Assembly (NCBI GenBank): GCA_019459085.1
Contig: JAIBEW010000003.1
Span: 62,001 to 126,000 of the forward strand
Reading direction: 5' to 3'
DNA length: 64,000 nt
Origin: Kaistella sp.
GTDB lineage: Bacteria > Bacteroidota > Bacteroidia > Flavobacteriales > Weeksellaceae
The position numbers and the translations under genes are program-made. Below the pieces are notes generated by a model, which was not told the DNA's origin, searched no databases, and saw only the letters and a program-made list of their open reading frames with translations. Below are positions 8,577 to 18,405 of this stretch, in pieces (position 1 is the first letter of the stretch; each line of letters begins with the position of its first letter).

Positions 8577-9140
8577 TTATTTTAATTTGTTTTCTGAATT
8601 GTTCATCAGTTGCAACTGTTGTAAAGGCAGTATTTCGCTTTCACGAATCTTCTCGTTTTTTCTTTCTTTAAAATAGAGATAAATCGCTTCAAAATCCAGA
8701 TAGCTCCAGTCACACTCCAACAGTTTGAGCTTTATCTTTTCGGTTTTATTAAGGAAATTAATCTGTAAACCTTCAAAGTGAGTTTTGTAATCTTTAAGTT
8801 CAAAAAGTTCAATCCCGGTAGCGTTAATTTTCCAAGTTAACTGATATTCTTTTAAACCTGATTTGTATTTAAATGTTACAAGTTTGTCATTGAATTCAAC
8901 GTATTTGACTTTTTTGGAAAAGTATTTAAGGGTTGAGAATAACAAAGCATAAAACGCTGTAATTCCTAAGATGGCATAAATAATGGGAGTTTCAATGAAT
9001 ACCGGTTTTTCAATGAAAAGATAGATCCCAACAATTATGGGAGCGATGAAATACAACGTTTTGTAACTGAAGCCTGAGAAAAAAGTTTTTGTTGTTTCCT
9101 GTTGTTCCGCAGTAAAAATTTTATAAGGTTCAGAATTCAT
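8577..9140 (-). CDS. Hypothetical membrane protein with two TM helices
   Basis: The 187-residue product has a short cytoplasmic start, two hydrophobic helices (about residues 29-45 and 50-70), then a soluble C-terminal domain with alternating beta strands (VKYVEFNDKLVTFKYKSG, then IELFELKDYK). Two helices plus a small beta-rich domain resembles bacterial PH-like domain proteins, but no signature confirms it. It ends in a Leu/Gln/Asn-rich tail. The 200 bases beyond its stop codon hold only a short inverted repeat near 8447-8460 and no other gene that I can support. Confidence 0.65.
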   Translation of the reverse strand: MNSEPYKIFTAEQQETTKTFFSGFSYKTLYFIAPIIVGIYLFIEKPVFIETPIIYAILGITAFYALLFSTLKYFSKKVKYVEFNDKLVTFKYKSGLKEYQLTWKINATGIELFELKDYKTHFEGLQINFLNKTEKIKLKLLECDWSYLDFEAIYLYFKERKNEKIRESEILPLQQLQLMNNSENKLK

Positions 9141-9212
9141 ATACAGTAGGGGGTTACTCTATGCGTTGGTACTTCACTTTTATGGTTTGCAGAGATGAAA
9201 ATTACAATGCTA

Positions 9213-10124
9213 TTATTTCCCTTTAATCTCCTTAATCTGTTCCTTCGCAAACCTTTTTGCCTGTTCATCACCATATTTTACAGTGAGTTCATAATATTTG
9301 ATGGCATTGTTCTTATCTCCTGTGAGTTTGTAAGCTTGCCCGAGGTTACTTAAAACAATGAAATCTTCTGGATTCAGACGATGAGCTTTAAGCAGTGGTT
9401 CAAAAGCTTTTGAGTACTGTTTCTGAACCATATAAACAATCGAAAGATTGGATAAACTCTCGATGTGATCCGGATAATTTTTCAAAACCGCCTCTGCGAT
9501 ACGTTTCATATTATCCAAAAGCGCATCATCTCCCGTGTTGTAAAGGTGAATCACATAAGTTTGAATATTGCTGAGGAAATATTTTGAAGTCTGTTCATAG
9601 GGTTTGCTGTCGTCCCACTTCCATTTGTTGTCATTTACCACAGAATGGTCAACTGCGCGGATTATTTCTGTGGTAAAGTTTTCATAGTCCCCGATCTGTC
9701 CGAGCAAATAAATTTTTCCGAAGCGCATGTCGAGCCGGTCAGGATGTTTTTCAATCCCTCTGTTGATCCAGGAAAAGCCTTTACTGAGAAGATCGGGATC
9801 GTACTGAATGTCTCCATACATATAAGCCACCGGTTCTTTCTTTGTCTTGTCCTGATCCATGAGTGCCAGAACATCATCTCCTTTCGGATTTTGACCCAAT
9901 GTTATGACCTCTTTGCCTGCCTTATTAACATAGTAGTTATAATAAGCGATAAAGAGTTCGGGGTCATTACGGTCTGTCTTTTCCCAACTTTCCAGAAGTT
10001 TTACCTGTCCAACAGTATCATTTTCTGAAACCAGTTTCGCAAATCTGGTCTTGAAGGTCTGCGAATTTATCTGACCGGTAACCACAGATAAAGCCAAAAA
10101 CAAAAGCGTAAAATGTAATTTCAT
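9213..10124 (-). CDS. Secreted TPR-repeat protein
   Basis: The 303-residue protein has an N-terminal signal peptide (MKLHFTLLFLALSVVTGQINSQ). It consists of helical repeats, the clearest being consecutive TPR units at about residues 215-300, with motifs such as SLSNLSIVYMVQKQYSKAFE and VLSNLGQAYKLTGDKNNAIK. TPR proteins are protein-binding scaffolds, and this one should work in the periplasm. The partner is unknown. It stands alone, separated from chrA by about 140 bases with no recognisable element. Confidence 0.8.
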   Translation of the reverse strand: MKLHFTLLFLALSVVTGQINSQTFKTRFAKLVSENDTVGQVKLLESWEKTDRNDPELFIAYYNYYVNKAGKEVITLGQNPKGDDVLALMDQDKTKKEPVAYMYGDIQYDPDLLSKGFSWINRGIEKHPDRLDMRFGKIYLLGQIGDYENFTTEIIRAVDHSVVNDNKWKWDDSKPYEQTSKYFLSNIQTYVIHLYNTGDDALLDNMKRIAEAVLKNYPDHIESLSNLSIVYMVQKQYSKAFEPLLKAHRLNPEDFIVLSNLGQAYKLTGDKNNAIKYYELTVKYGDEQAKRFAKEQIKEIKGK

Positions 10125-10266
10125 CGCAGTGAATTTTAAGGATTGATTATAGCATTAAAATTAACAAAATAAGTTGGCATTCGTACAAAACTGCAATACT
10201 TGTATAGAGTTAAGTAGTTTAAAGCTGGTACAACGCAGCTTAGTAAAGGGCGGCCACCTTATTTTA

Positions 10267-11397
10267 TTACAAAAGCGACAATAAATAACCGATGACGGAA
10301 CCCCCTAAAACTACAAAAGCGCTGTTGAGTTTCCGGTATCCAAATGCGACGGCAACACTTAAGACGGCAATCAGAACTGTGCGCCAATCGGTAATCGTTT
10401 CTTTCCCCATTTCATAACATACTGCTGCAATAATGGCAACAGAGGCGACATTTACGGCATCCAGAAAGGCTGAAAACAGTTTTGAATTCCGCATTTTCTT
10501 GACGATAGGGTTGAGCAGCGCCACAAATACAAATGATGGCAGAAATATAGCGACTGTGGAGACGGCTGCTCCTGCGAAACCGTTGATCTGATAACCGATA
10601 AAAGTTACCGAAGAAAAAACGGGTCCGGGCGTGAACTGTCCAACTGCGATGGCATCGACCAGCTGTTGCCGGGTTAAAAGTCCTCTTGAGACCAATTCAG
10701 CGTCGAGAAATGCAAACAGAACATAACCGCTTCCGTACAGGATGGAGCCGATTTTCAGGAAAATCCAGAAAAGGTTGGCGTTGCTTACAGAAAGCAGGGT
10801 AGTGTTGGTGATCTGCAAGAGCGATAACGGAAGAAAACTGTTGAGGCTGTTGTGCTTACTGTTCCGCAGATAAGCCAGAAGCAAGGCAAAAAAACCTGCT
10901 CCAAACATCAGCGAGGTTTCATTGATGTTGAGTAAAGAACCGACCAAAACAAGTATTCCGATGATGATGAGTTCTGTGGACTTCAAGGATTTTTTTGGCA
11001 GCGGAAAAACCGCACCGAGAATGATGGCGATAATGGCGGGTTTTATTCCATACAAAAAGGGCTGCACTTCGGGAACCTGGCCAAACTGTTTATAGAGGTA
11101 AGCAAAAATGCCCGTAATAAAAACGGCAGGGAGAATAAAACAAAGACCGGCAATGATCAAGCCTTTCCAGCCGCCTTTTTCGTGACCGATGTGGATGGCC
11201 ATTTCGGTGCTGTTGGGACCGGGAATTAAATTCGTCGCGCCCATCAGATCCAGAAAATGCTGTTCGGTGATCCACTGCCGTTTCTGCACTACCTCTTCGC
11301 GCATCATGGCAATATGAGCAGCAGGCCCGCCGAAACCGATGATGCCGAGTTTCAGAAAAAGTCCGGCGATGTCTTTTAACGATGCCTTTTGCTCCAT
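10267..11397 (-). CDS. chrA: Chromate transporter, two-domain CHR family
   Basis: The 376-residue membrane protein is a long-chain CHR protein with two homologous halves. The first half carries GFGGPAAHIAMMREEVV and the LIPGPNSTEMAIHIG motif. The second carries YGSGYVLFAFLDAELV and the matching GQFTPGPVFSSVTFIGY motif. ChrA-type proteins export chromate (CrO4 2-) and may act on other oxyanions. Internal pseudo-symmetry and full length indicate an intact gene. No chromate reductase or regulator gene is adjacent, so the natural substrate remains open. Confidence 0.9.
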   Translation of the reverse strand: MEQKASLKDIAGLFLKLGIIGFGGPAAHIAMMREEVVQKRQWITEQHFLDLMGATNLIPGPNSTEMAIHIGHEKGGWKGLIIAGLCFILPAVFITGIFAYLYKQFGQVPEVQPFLYGIKPAIIAIILGAVFPLPKKSLKSTELIIIGILVLVGSLLNINETSLMFGAGFFALLLAYLRNSKHNSLNSFLPLSLLQITNTTLLSVSNANLFWIFLKIGSILYGSGYVLFAFLDAELVSRGLLTRQQLVDAIAVGQFTPGPVFSSVTFIGYQINGFAGAAVSTVAIFLPSFVFVALLNPIVKKMRNSKLFSAFLDAVNVASVAIIAAVCYEMGKETITDWRTVLIAVLSVAVAFGYRKLNSAFVVLGGSVIGYLLSLL

Positions 11398-11473
11398 TTT
11401 TTTGTCAGAATTCTCCTTTTTTGTAAAGACTGAAGGCTTGAAATGATGAGGTTTATCGGACTAAATCTAATGG

Positions 11474-12991
11474 TTATTCCGCTTCACTGTTGAAATTCAC
11501 CGTATCGTAGAGGTCTTTCCGTCGGTCGCTCATCGTGCGCACCGCACCGTAATGGTGCAGTTCCTTGAGCAGATTGAGATCAACATCCACAATTAAAGTG
11601 GTTTCGGTATTCGCGGTTGCTTCCCCTTTAATCGCATTCGAAGGAAATGCGAAATCAGAAGGCGTGAAAACAGCTGCCTGACCAAACTGAATGTCCATGT
11701 TGTTCACACCCGGTAAATTTCCAACACAGCCTGCAATCGCCACATAACATTCGTTTTCAATCGCTCTTGCTGCAGCACAGTGGCGGACGCGCGTATAGGC
11801 ATTTTGGGTATCGGTAAGATAAGGAACAAACAGAATCTTCATTCCCTGATCGGCTAAAATCCGTGGCAGTTCCGGGAATTCCACATCGTAACAGATGACA
11901 AGTCCGACTTTTCCGCAGTCGGTATCGATGACTTTAATCTCGTTTCCGCCTTTCATTCCGTAATATTTTCTCTCGTTCGGCGTAATGTGGATTTTGCGGT
12001 GTTCATCAATCTTACCGTCGCGGTGCAGCAGATAACTGATGTTGTACAGTTCGCCGTTCTCTATAATCGGCATGCTTCCAGCGATAATGTTGATGTTGTA
12101 ACTGATGGCGAATTCCGAGAGTTTGTTTTTGATTTCTTCGGTGAGCTCGGCGAGTTTAAACATACTTTCCCTTTCCGAAAGATGGTTAAACGGAGCGAGC
12201 AGAGGCGTATTGAAGAGTTCGGGGAACATGATGAAATCAGATTTGTAATCGGCCATTACATTCACAAAGAATTCAACCTGTTCGTAAAATGCCCCGATGT
12301 TTTTGAAATGCCGCATCTGCCACTGAACCAATCCCAGACGAATGACAGAATCCTGCATCGTATTGGGTTTTTTGCTGTAATAAATGTTGTTCCATTGCAG
12401 CAATACGGCATTCTCTTCGGAATGCAGGTCTTCCGGCAGATAGTTTTTAAGGATCCGCACCGGCAGAAAGCTGTTGGACAGCTGGAAACTCAGTACAGAA
12501 TCGTAAATTTCCTTGTTTCTTACCTTCTGGATATATTCTCCTGGCGAAAGTTCCGCGCTGTGGAGGTGATAATTCGGGATTCTGCCGCCCACCATAATCG
12601 ATTTCAGGTTCAGCGTTTCGCAAAGTTCTTTTCTTACGTCGTAAAGCCTTCTGGCAAGGCGGAGTTTGCGGTATTCAGGATCTACAAAAACCTCAATACC
12701 GTACAGAACATCCCCCGTATCGGAGTGCGTGTTGAAGGTGTAATTTCCGGTAATTTCTTTGTAAGTATGCTCGTCGCCGTATAATTTGTACTGAACGATG
12801 ATCGCGAGCGAAACCGCCGCAATTTTACCGTCTACCGTGATGCAGGTTTGCCCCGCAGGAAAAATGCGCAGCAGTTTCTGGATGCTTTTTTTTGACCAGA
12901 TGCTTTCCGACATCGTAGGATATGCTTTATGCATCGTCTCCTTCAGTTCTTCGTAATCTTCTATGGCCAGTTTTCTGATATCAATCTGCAT
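11474..12991 (-). CDS. GNAT acetyltransferase-nitrilase fusion protein
   Basis: The 505-residue protein joins two enzymes. Residues 1-180 are a GNAT N-acetyltransferase domain, with the acetyl-CoA loop near VDPEYRKLRLARRLYDVRK. Residues 215-500 are a carbon-nitrogen hydrolase (nitrilase superfamily) domain with the complete triad: E258 in MFPELF, K333 in HRKIHI and C367 in VICYDVEFPE. Such fusions are widespread in Bacteroidota, but the substrate is not established to my knowledge. Coupled amide hydrolysis and acyl transfer on a small amine is plausible. A consensus -7 box lies 38 bases upstream; no operon partner is evident. Confidence 0.9.
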   Translation of the reverse strand: MQIDIRKLAIEDYEELKETMHKAYPTMSESIWSKKSIQKLLRIFPAGQTCITVDGKIAAVSLAIIVQYKLYGDEHTYKEITGNYTFNTHSDTGDVLYGIEVFVDPEYRKLRLARRLYDVRKELCETLNLKSIMVGGRIPNYHLHSAELSPGEYIQKVRNKEIYDSVLSFQLSNSFLPVRILKNYLPEDLHSEENAVLLQWNNIYYSKKPNTMQDSVIRLGLVQWQMRHFKNIGAFYEQVEFFVNVMADYKSDFIMFPELFNTPLLAPFNHLSERESMFKLAELTEEIKNKLSEFAISYNINIIAGSMPIIENGELYNISYLLHRDGKIDEHRKIHITPNERKYYGMKGGNEIKVIDTDCGKVGLVICYDVEFPELPRILADQGMKILFVPYLTDTQNAYTRVRHCAAARAIENECYVAIAGCVGNLPGVNNMDIQFGQAAVFTPSDFAFPSNAIKGEATANTETTLIVDVDLNLLKELHHYGAVRTMSDRRKDLYDTVNFNSEAE

Positions 12992-13028
12992 CTGTTTGTA
13001 TATTTCGTTTAGTACTATTTAACTTTTG

Positions 13029-13036
13029 CAAAGATA
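13029..13036 (-). promoter_or_regulatory. -7 box of the GNAT-nitrilase gene
   Basis: On the minus strand this reads TATCTTTG, a perfect TAnnTTTG match, with an untranslated leader of about 30 bases before the start codon at 12991. No clear -33 TTG is seen. Confidence 0.5.
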
Positions 13037-13076
13037 AGAAGCAAAAACTGAATTCCATCAACCCCTCAAAGATTGA

Positions 13077-14306
13077 TTATACTGCAAACTCCTTCGGTTC
13101 TTCAAAAGGTTCTCCGGAGATCTTCGTCACAAACATCGCGGCAACGGTGTCTCCGGTTGAGTTGAGGACTGTTGCAAGAGGATCTACCAAAGTTCCGATA
13201 ATCATAACCGCCGGTATGGCCTCTACCGGAAGCTGATACACCGAAATCATAAGCATTTCGCCGATATAACCGCCGTTCGGGATGCCGCCCGCGACAATAC
13301 TTACGAAAACGGTGATTCCTATAGCCAGCAGCAGGTTCATCGGATCGAAAAAATCCCGTCCGATAATCAGAAATGCGACATAAATTTTAATAATCGAAGA
13401 CATGGAAGAGCCGTTTTTGTGCAGTGTACTTCCAATAGGGATCACAATATTCGCAATCGCATCCGGAACACCGATTTTCGCTGCGGCCTGAAGATTTGCG
13501 GGCATTGTGGCAAAACTGGAGCAGGTAGAAATGGCCGTGAGACTCGGATAAATATTGTTTTTCCAGAATTTTGTGATGCCGTCTTTTCCTTTTGCCATAA
13601 AGGCATACAGCGTAAAAAACACAAAGAAATAAACGGTTCCAGCGGCGTAATAGAGTCCGAGAGGTTTTGCGTAAAATCCGAAAAGCTGAGGTCCCACCGT
13701 GGCGACCTGATACGCAAAATAAGCGCCCAAACCGATTGGTGCGGCTTTCATCACAAGGAGCAGAAGTTCCTTCATCACTTCGTATCCCGAAGCGAGAAAT
13801 AAGGTGAAATGTTTTCCGGCCTCACCGGTTTTGCGCGCAGCGATTCCGGTGAGGAAAGCGAAAATAAGCAAAGCCAGCATGTTTTTGCGGGAAAAGAGTT
13901 CGGTAAATTCGCCAACGGTGAAAAAGCGCACAATACGGTCTCCCCACGAATCCTCAGCACCCGTTTTTGGGATTTCTTCAGGAGTCGAAGGAAGTGCTTC
14001 TGTCGGGAAAAACCAGACGGCTGCAATCGTAAACAGTGCTGCAATAATGATGAAGAGGAGAAATGTGAGGATCATGGAAAATATAATTTTCCCGAATTTC
14101 GACTGCTGTTCCAGCGACGCGATGGAGTTTGACACCGCAAAAAACACAAGCGGAACCACACTCACGAAAAGCAGGTTCAGGAAAATATCGCCCAACGGTT
14201 TCAGATAGGTGACCGCCTGCGGGAAAAAGATGCCGATAATGCTTCCCACGATGATTCCGGTGAGGAGCAGCATAATTCCCGAGTAGTTTTTTAAGACTTC
14301 CTTCAT
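13077..14306 (-). CDS. Dicarboxylate/amino acid:cation symporter (DAACS family)
   Basis: The 409-residue protein has eight or more membrane helices and the characteristic re-entrant and substrate-binding segments of the GltP/DctA/SstT family. These are a serine-rich loop (STCSSFATMPANLQAA), a KNGSSM stretch in place of the usual NMDGTA, and a C-terminal TLVDPLATVLNSTGDT segment whose NSTGD positions coordinate substrate and cation. It should import dicarboxylates or acidic/neutral amino acids with Na+ or H+. The start is set by ATG 14306, just downstream of a consensus promoter box. Monocistronic. Confidence 0.9.
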   Translation of the reverse strand: MKEVLKNYSGIMLLLTGIIVGSIIGIFFPQAVTYLKPLGDIFLNLLFVSVVPLVFFAVSNSIASLEQQSKFGKIIFSMILTFLLFIIIAALFTIAAVWFFPTEALPSTPEEIPKTGAEDSWGDRIVRFFTVGEFTELFSRKNMLALLIFAFLTGIAARKTGEAGKHFTLFLASGYEVMKELLLLVMKAAPIGLGAYFAYQVATVGPQLFGFYAKPLGLYYAAGTVYFFVFFTLYAFMAKGKDGITKFWKNNIYPSLTAISTCSSFATMPANLQAAAKIGVPDAIANIVIPIGSTLHKNGSSMSSIIKIYVAFLIIGRDFFDPMNLLLAIGITVFVSIVAGGIPNGGYIGEMLMISVYQLPVEAIPAVMIIGTLVDPLATVLNSTGDTVAAMFVTKISGEPFEEPKEFAV

Positions 14307-14322
14307 GATTGCAGATTTTTGG

Positions 14323-14330
14323 CAAAGATA
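14323..14330 (-). promoter_or_regulatory. -7 box of the symporter gene
   Basis: The minus strand reads TATCTTTG, matching TAnnTTTG, 17 bases upstream of the start codon at 14306. This implies a very short untranslated leader. Confidence 0.5.
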
Positions 14331-14355
14331 CAGGTTAAAGCGTTTTCGGCAGATA

Positions 14356-14997
14356 TTAAATCGTCCACTGGTCGTTTACGACGGCGATAAGGTAATATTT
14401 CCCTTCATATTCCTCAAAAACCAGGCGAAGCGCGTTCCAGTCCATGCCGCTGTATTTCTCCGATCCCAGAATATAGTTTTCGGTAAAATCGGCTTTCGGA
14501 TACATTTCTTTTAAATTATTGAGAGAATTTCCGGTTCCTTTGAAGCTATTCAGATGGTATTCCGACTGCGTAAAGTCCCTTTTAAACACCCATGTTTCGA
14601 GATAATCTTTCAGCGGGAGCACCAGAATATCGCCGCTGCCGTCTTTTTCTCCCCATGTGAATTTTGTTCGGGTCGAAATGTATCTTAAAAAATCCTCACG
14701 GGAAAAATGTTTGTCTTGTTCCGGTCTCACGTAAGCATACATCGAAAAATGGATGCCTTTTTCGGGATGAATAAAAGTGGAAAACTGCTCATAATTACGA
14801 GCTTTTAAAGACTGAAGAATTTCACGGTTCATATTTTTCAGCATTTCTTCTTTGCTCAGTTCGGGTGTTTCCGCAACAAGCGCTGTATCAGTTTTAATTA
14901 CGATAACGCCTTCTTTCTGCACTTCAGATGTTTTGCTTTTTTCTTTGGCGCAGGCGGATAAACAAAGTGCCGTGAGAGTGTAAATAATGTTTTTCAT
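14356..14997 (-). CDS. Hypothetical lipoprotein
   Basis: The 213-residue product begins with a lipoprotein signal (MKNIIYTLTALCLSAC); the lipobox LSAC puts the acylated cysteine at residue 16. The mature protein is soluble, charged and contains no recognised domain. A segment on 'SFIHPEKGIHFSMYA' and a terminal 'YYLIAVVNDQWTI' suggest a small mixed alpha/beta fold. It begins six bases after the TonB-dependent receptor stop codon, so the two are almost certainly co-transcribed. It may serve as an accessory periplasmic or outer-membrane partner of that receptor. Confidence 0.75.
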   Translation of the reverse strand: MKNIIYTLTALCLSACAKEKSKTSEVQKEGVIVIKTDTALVAETPELSKEEMLKNMNREILQSLKARNYEQFSTFIHPEKGIHFSMYAYVRPEQDKHFSREDFLRYISTRTKFTWGEKDGSGDILVLPLKDYLETWVFKRDFTQSEYHLNSFKGTGNSLNNLKEMYPKADFTENYILGSEKYSGMDWNALRLVFEEYEGKYYLIAVVNDQWTI

Positions 14998-15003
14998 CAG
15001 GAT

Positions 15004-17040
15004 TTATTTAAGGTGAACATGTATTCCCAGCGTGAAGTTTCTTTTAGCGGCCGGGTTGTAAAAACGGTTTCCGAAAGCGTTGATGTCGTAACCAAGACTA
15101 TAGGTGGTATTGTACAGATTCTGGATGCTGAGTTTGAAATCAACATCAAACCTAAAGGATTTTACAGGATAATTGAAAGAAACATTTCCGATAAATGACG
15201 GTTTGTCGATGACGGTATTGGAATCATTCATAGGAGTTGAGGCATTGTAAAAATGGGTGAAATCCACATAAAGTTTATTGAAAAACTCCAGATTCACAAG
15301 ACTTTGGAGCGACACTGAAGGCACACCGGTAAGCCTGTTTCCGGAAAAGTCCGCGCCGGCTTTTACGTAATTTTTAAAAGTGAAATCATAGAAATTTCCT
15401 GAAAAATAGAGTTTTACGCTGTTGAAGATAGGGGAGCGGAGGTCCAACTTCCGGCTTTCCACAATAAATTCAATTCCCCGCTGCACGGTTTCGCCAGCGT
15501 TGACGAAATATTCCTCCCCGTTTTCATTTTCTCTTCTTACAATCGCATTTTTGAGTTGGAAATCGAAAAGGCTGACTTCTGTAAACAGAAAATTACCCCA
15601 CTGTTTTCTCAGTCCGAGTTCGGTGTTCCAGCCATATTCAGGATTCAGACCGGTATTGATTTCCTGCGCCGATGAACGGATTTCCTCGGTTGTAGGAGCA
15701 GAATTTCCTTTACTGAGTTTCCCGCGGATGGTAGATCCATTGCCCAAAAGGTACGAGATGCCGAAACCGGGAAGAAAATCATTTCTGAATTTGCGGGCAC
15801 CGTTTTCCTGCTGCGGTAAAATGCTTTCCCAGCGGTAATTCATAAGATTTAAACTTCCGGAAATGTCGATGAAGAGACGGCCTCCGTATTCTGCTTTTTG
15901 GGAGAGGAAGAAAAAACTGCTTTTCGTGCTGATGTCATCGAAGTTCTGCGGATTTGTGGGATTTCCTGAATTATTGTCGAAATTCCTGATGATTCCTTTC
16001 GATGAAGCGCCTTCAAAACCGAGTCTGGTCTGATAGTACGACTTTTCGAAGTTTTTTTCAAAATTGAAATGCGTGCGGACTGCAAAATTGTTTTCGAACC
16101 GCTTTTCGTAATTGGTGATGAAAGAATTTCTGAAATCGGTATAACTTCCCTGTACCGCCATGAAATGGCTGAAATTTTCATCAAAGCTGAAAAAATTCGA
16201 CAGCCCGGCAAATACCGTTTTGTTGTAAATTCCGGCTTTCTGTTCTTCAGCGCTTGGTAAGGTTCTGGTTCCGGGTCTTGCCTGGCGCGGATCGGCCTTC
16301 ATCTGTTCAAAAGTAAGTCCGCCCGGCGTTTCATAATGCAGATCTGTGAACAGAAGCATCATCTGCATCTGGCTGTTTTCAGAATAAGTAAACAGGTCAT
16401 TGAGAAAAACAAATTTTCTTTCCAAAGCCGCCTGAGTTCGGTAAGAATCCGTGGTTTCGTAACTGCTGTAAGCCTGAAAAAAGTGGTTTTTCAGATTCTC
16501 TGCATAATGAAATTTTCCCTTGAAATGTTCGTAGCTTCCACCAGACAAACCGAAACTTTTCATTTCCCTGTTATTGGTTTTAAGCAACGCCGTGCCGCCG
16601 GTTGCAGCACCGAAATCGCCGCCTTCCGGACCTTTATAGATTTCCATCTCGCTGATGATTTCCGGATCAATGATATTCAGGTAGGTATTTCCTGTCGCAT
16701 CTGTAAGTGTAAAATCATCCAGATACACTTTCACATTCCGGACGCCGAAAGGGGAACGAAGGGTGCTGCCGCGAACCGAAAGCCTGTAACTTCCGGGTGA
16801 GCGCTCTTCCATTTTGCTTCCGGGTAAAAGATTCACGGATTCAAGCAGCCGGTCGGGTGTATTCTGCTCCAGAAAATCTGAACCGGCAACCGAGACCGAC
16901 TTTGTAGAGGTGATGAATTGTGCAGGTTTGCGGTAAGCATCAATGCTGACCTCGGAAATTAAAGATGCAGAATCTTTTACCTGTGCGCTTAGAAAAAAGC
17001 AGGAGATTAAAGAAAAAAAAGAAAATAATCTGACATTCAT
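15004..17040 (-). CDS. TonB-dependent outer-membrane receptor
   Basis: The 678-residue protein has a signal peptide (SCFFLSAQ), a plug domain at about residues 40-165 (SVRGSTLRSPFGVRNVKVYLDD, then IEIYKGPEGG-like segment) and a C-terminal beta barrel with regularly spaced aromatic strands. It takes up a ligand across the outer membrane using TonB energy. There is no N-terminal carboxypeptidase-like domain and no adjacent SusD gene, so it is more like a siderophore or vitamin receptor than a glycan SusC. The ligand cannot be identified: no riboswitch or Fur-like site was seen in the short upstream gap. It heads a two-gene operon with the lipoprotein. Confidence 0.9.
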   Translation of the reverse strand: MNVRLFSFFSLISCFFLSAQVKDSASLISEVSIDAYRKPAQFITSTKSVSVAGSDFLEQNTPDRLLESVNLLPGSKMEERSPGSYRLSVRGSTLRSPFGVRNVKVYLDDFTLTDATGNTYLNIIDPEIISEMEIYKGPEGGDFGAATGGTALLKTNNREMKSFGLSGGSYEHFKGKFHYAENLKNHFFQAYSSYETTDSYRTQAALERKFVFLNDLFTYSENSQMQMMLLFTDLHYETPGGLTFEQMKADPRQARPGTRTLPSAEEQKAGIYNKTVFAGLSNFFSFDENFSHFMAVQGSYTDFRNSFITNYEKRFENNFAVRTHFNFEKNFEKSYYQTRLGFEGASSKGIIRNFDNNSGNPTNPQNFDDISTKSSFFFLSQKAEYGGRLFIDISGSLNLMNYRWESILPQQENGARKFRNDFLPGFGISYLLGNGSTIRGKLSKGNSAPTTEEIRSSAQEINTGLNPEYGWNTELGLRKQWGNFLFTEVSLFDFQLKNAIVRRENENGEEYFVNAGETVQRGIEFIVESRKLDLRSPIFNSVKLYFSGNFYDFTFKNYVKAGADFSGNRLTGVPSVSLQSLVNLEFFNKLYVDFTHFYNASTPMNDSNTVIDKPSFIGNVSFNYPVKSFRFDVDFKLSIQNLYNTTYSLGYDINAFGNRFYNPAAKRNFTLGIHVHLK

Positions 17041-17119
17041 CCTGTAAAATACGGGCTAAAATAGAACATTCCGGCGGAAGTTTTCACAGAATTTAAATGA
17101 TCATCTCTTAAAATTTTTC

Positions 17120-17127
17120 TACATTTG
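17120..17127 (+). promoter_or_regulatory. -7 box of the cbpA-cbpM operon
   Basis: TACATTTG fits TAnnTTTG and lies 17 bases upstream of the cbpA start codon. No strong -33 TTG is present. Confidence 0.45.
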
Positions 17128-17144
17128 ATTAAATCATTTTCTTT

Positions 17145-18062
17145 ATGGCTTATATCGATTATTACAGGATTCTAGGCATTGATCAAAAGGCCTCACCGGA
17201 AGACATCAAAAAAGCCTACCGCAAGCTGGCGCGGAATTACCATCCGGACGTGAATCCGGGAGATAAGGAAGCCGAGCGGAAATTCAAGGAAATCAACGAA
17301 GCCAACGAAGTGCTCAGCCACCCAGAAAACCGCACCAAATATGATAAATACGGCGAACACTGGAAACACAGCGAAGAATACGAAAAAGCCCAGCAAAGCC
17401 AAAGACAGGGTCAGCAGCGGCAGAATTACGGCGGCGGATTTTCCGAAGCGGATTTTGGAGAAGGTGAGGATTTCTCAGATTTCTTCCAAAGCATGTTTGG
17501 CGGCGGACGCGGTTTCTCAGGCAATGCCCGCGGCAGCGCTTCGGGGAAATTCAAAGGTCAGGATGTTTCTGCGGAACTGAACCTGCATCTTCGCGACGCT
17601 GCGGCAACGCACCAGCAGACTTTTGACATCAACGGAAAAAAAGTACGCATCACGATTCCGGCGGGTGTTGCCGACGGACAGAAAATAAAACTGAAAGGCC
17701 ACGGAAATCCTGGACATAACGGCGGACCGAACGGCGATCTTTACATTACCTTCAATATTATTGATGATCAACACTTTAAAAGAAATGGCGACGATCTTAC
17801 GGCAGAGTTGGACATCGACCTTTACACGGCTTTACTTGGCGGTGAAGTCAGCATTAAAACCCTCAGCGGCGATGTGAAGCTGAAGGTAAATCCCGAAACG
17901 CAGAACGGAGCGAAAGTAAGACTTAAAGGCAAAGGTTTTCCGGTGTACAAAAAAGAGGGAGAATTCGGCGATCTTTTTGTGACCTACCGCATCAAGCTTC
18001 CGACCCATCTGACCGCGAAAGAAAAAGAATTATTCCAACAGTTAAAAGATTTACAGAAATGA
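17145..18062 (+). CDS. cbpA: DnaJ-family co-chaperone CbpA
   Basis: The 305-residue protein has an N-terminal J domain (residues 4-70) with the Hsp70-activating H33-P-D35 motif, a Gly/Gln/Phe-rich linker (about 85-135) and two C-terminal beta-sandwich substrate-binding domains. It lacks the zinc-finger repeats of DnaJ, the hallmark of the CbpA class. It should stimulate DnaK ATPase and deliver unfolded clients. The last four bases overlap the next gene, whose product is its dedicated modulator, so the pair is translationally coupled. Confidence 0.93.
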   Translation: MAYIDYYRILGIDQKASPEDIKKAYRKLARNYHPDVNPGDKEAERKFKEINEANEVLSHPENRTKYDKYGEHWKHSEEYEKAQQSQRQGQQRQNYGGGFSEADFGEGEDFSDFFQSMFGGGRGFSGNARGSASGKFKGQDVSAELNLHLRDAAATHQQTFDINGKKVRITIPAGVADGQKIKLKGHGNPGHNGGPNGDLYITFNIIDDQHFKRNGDDLTAELDIDLYTALLGGEVSIKTLSGDVKLKVNPETQNGAKVRLKGKGFPVYKKEGEFGDLFVTYRIKLPTHLTAKEKELFQQLKDLQK

Positions 18063-18355
18063 GCGACAGAATATCCCGCGAAGAACTCGTAAAGATCTAC
18101 AATATCGAAATCACTTTTTTCGATGAGCTTGAAGAATCAGGCCTGCTGAAAACGGAAAGGGAAGGTGAGGTGAAATACCTGTTTTATGATGAACTGCCGG
18201 CTTTCGAACGTTTTGTCAACTGGCATTACGACCTGGAAGTGAATCTTCCCGGTCTGGAAATCATTCACCGGCTTCTTTCCCAACTCGAACAGCTTCGTGA
18301 AGATAACCGCAGAATGCTGAAAGGAAGTTTTACAGAAAACTTGGAAGACATTTGA
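18059..18355 (+). CDS. cbpM: Chaperone modulator CbpM
   Basis: The 98-residue protein is a MerR-like helix-turn-helix modulator of CbpA: an N-terminal segment ([24 protein letters not shown]) resembles a winged helix, followed by a helical region with [18 protein letters not shown]. In E. coli CbpM binds the J domain of CbpA and blocks its co-chaperone and DNA-binding activity. The identification rests on this pattern and on the four-base ATGA overlap with cbpA. Confidence 0.88.
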   Translation: MSDRISREELVKIYNIEITFFDELEESGLLKTEREGEVKYLFYDELPAFERFVNWHYDLEVNLPGLEIIHRLLSQLEQLREDNRRMLKGSFTENLEDI

Positions 18356-18364
18356 TCTCAAAAG

Positions 18365-18392
18365 AAAACCCTCAGCAAAAGCTGAGGGTTTA
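18365..18392. terminator. Bidirectional terminator between cbpM and the cysteine synthase-like gene
   Basis: AACCCTCAGC pairs perfectly with GCTGAGGGTT around an AAAA loop. A-rich and T-rich flanks on both sides let it serve both convergent transcripts. Confidence 0.8.
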
Positions 18393-18405
18393 ATCTGTCA
18401 TAAAT

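Noticed and set aside
8483-8671. 62-codon plus-strand frame
   Set aside because: It overlaps the 3' end of the two-helix membrane protein gene on the other strand and has no supporting features.
11987-12784. 265-codon open frame on the plus strand
   Set aside because: It is antisense to the GNAT-nitrilase gene, which has complete catalytic motifs on the other strand.
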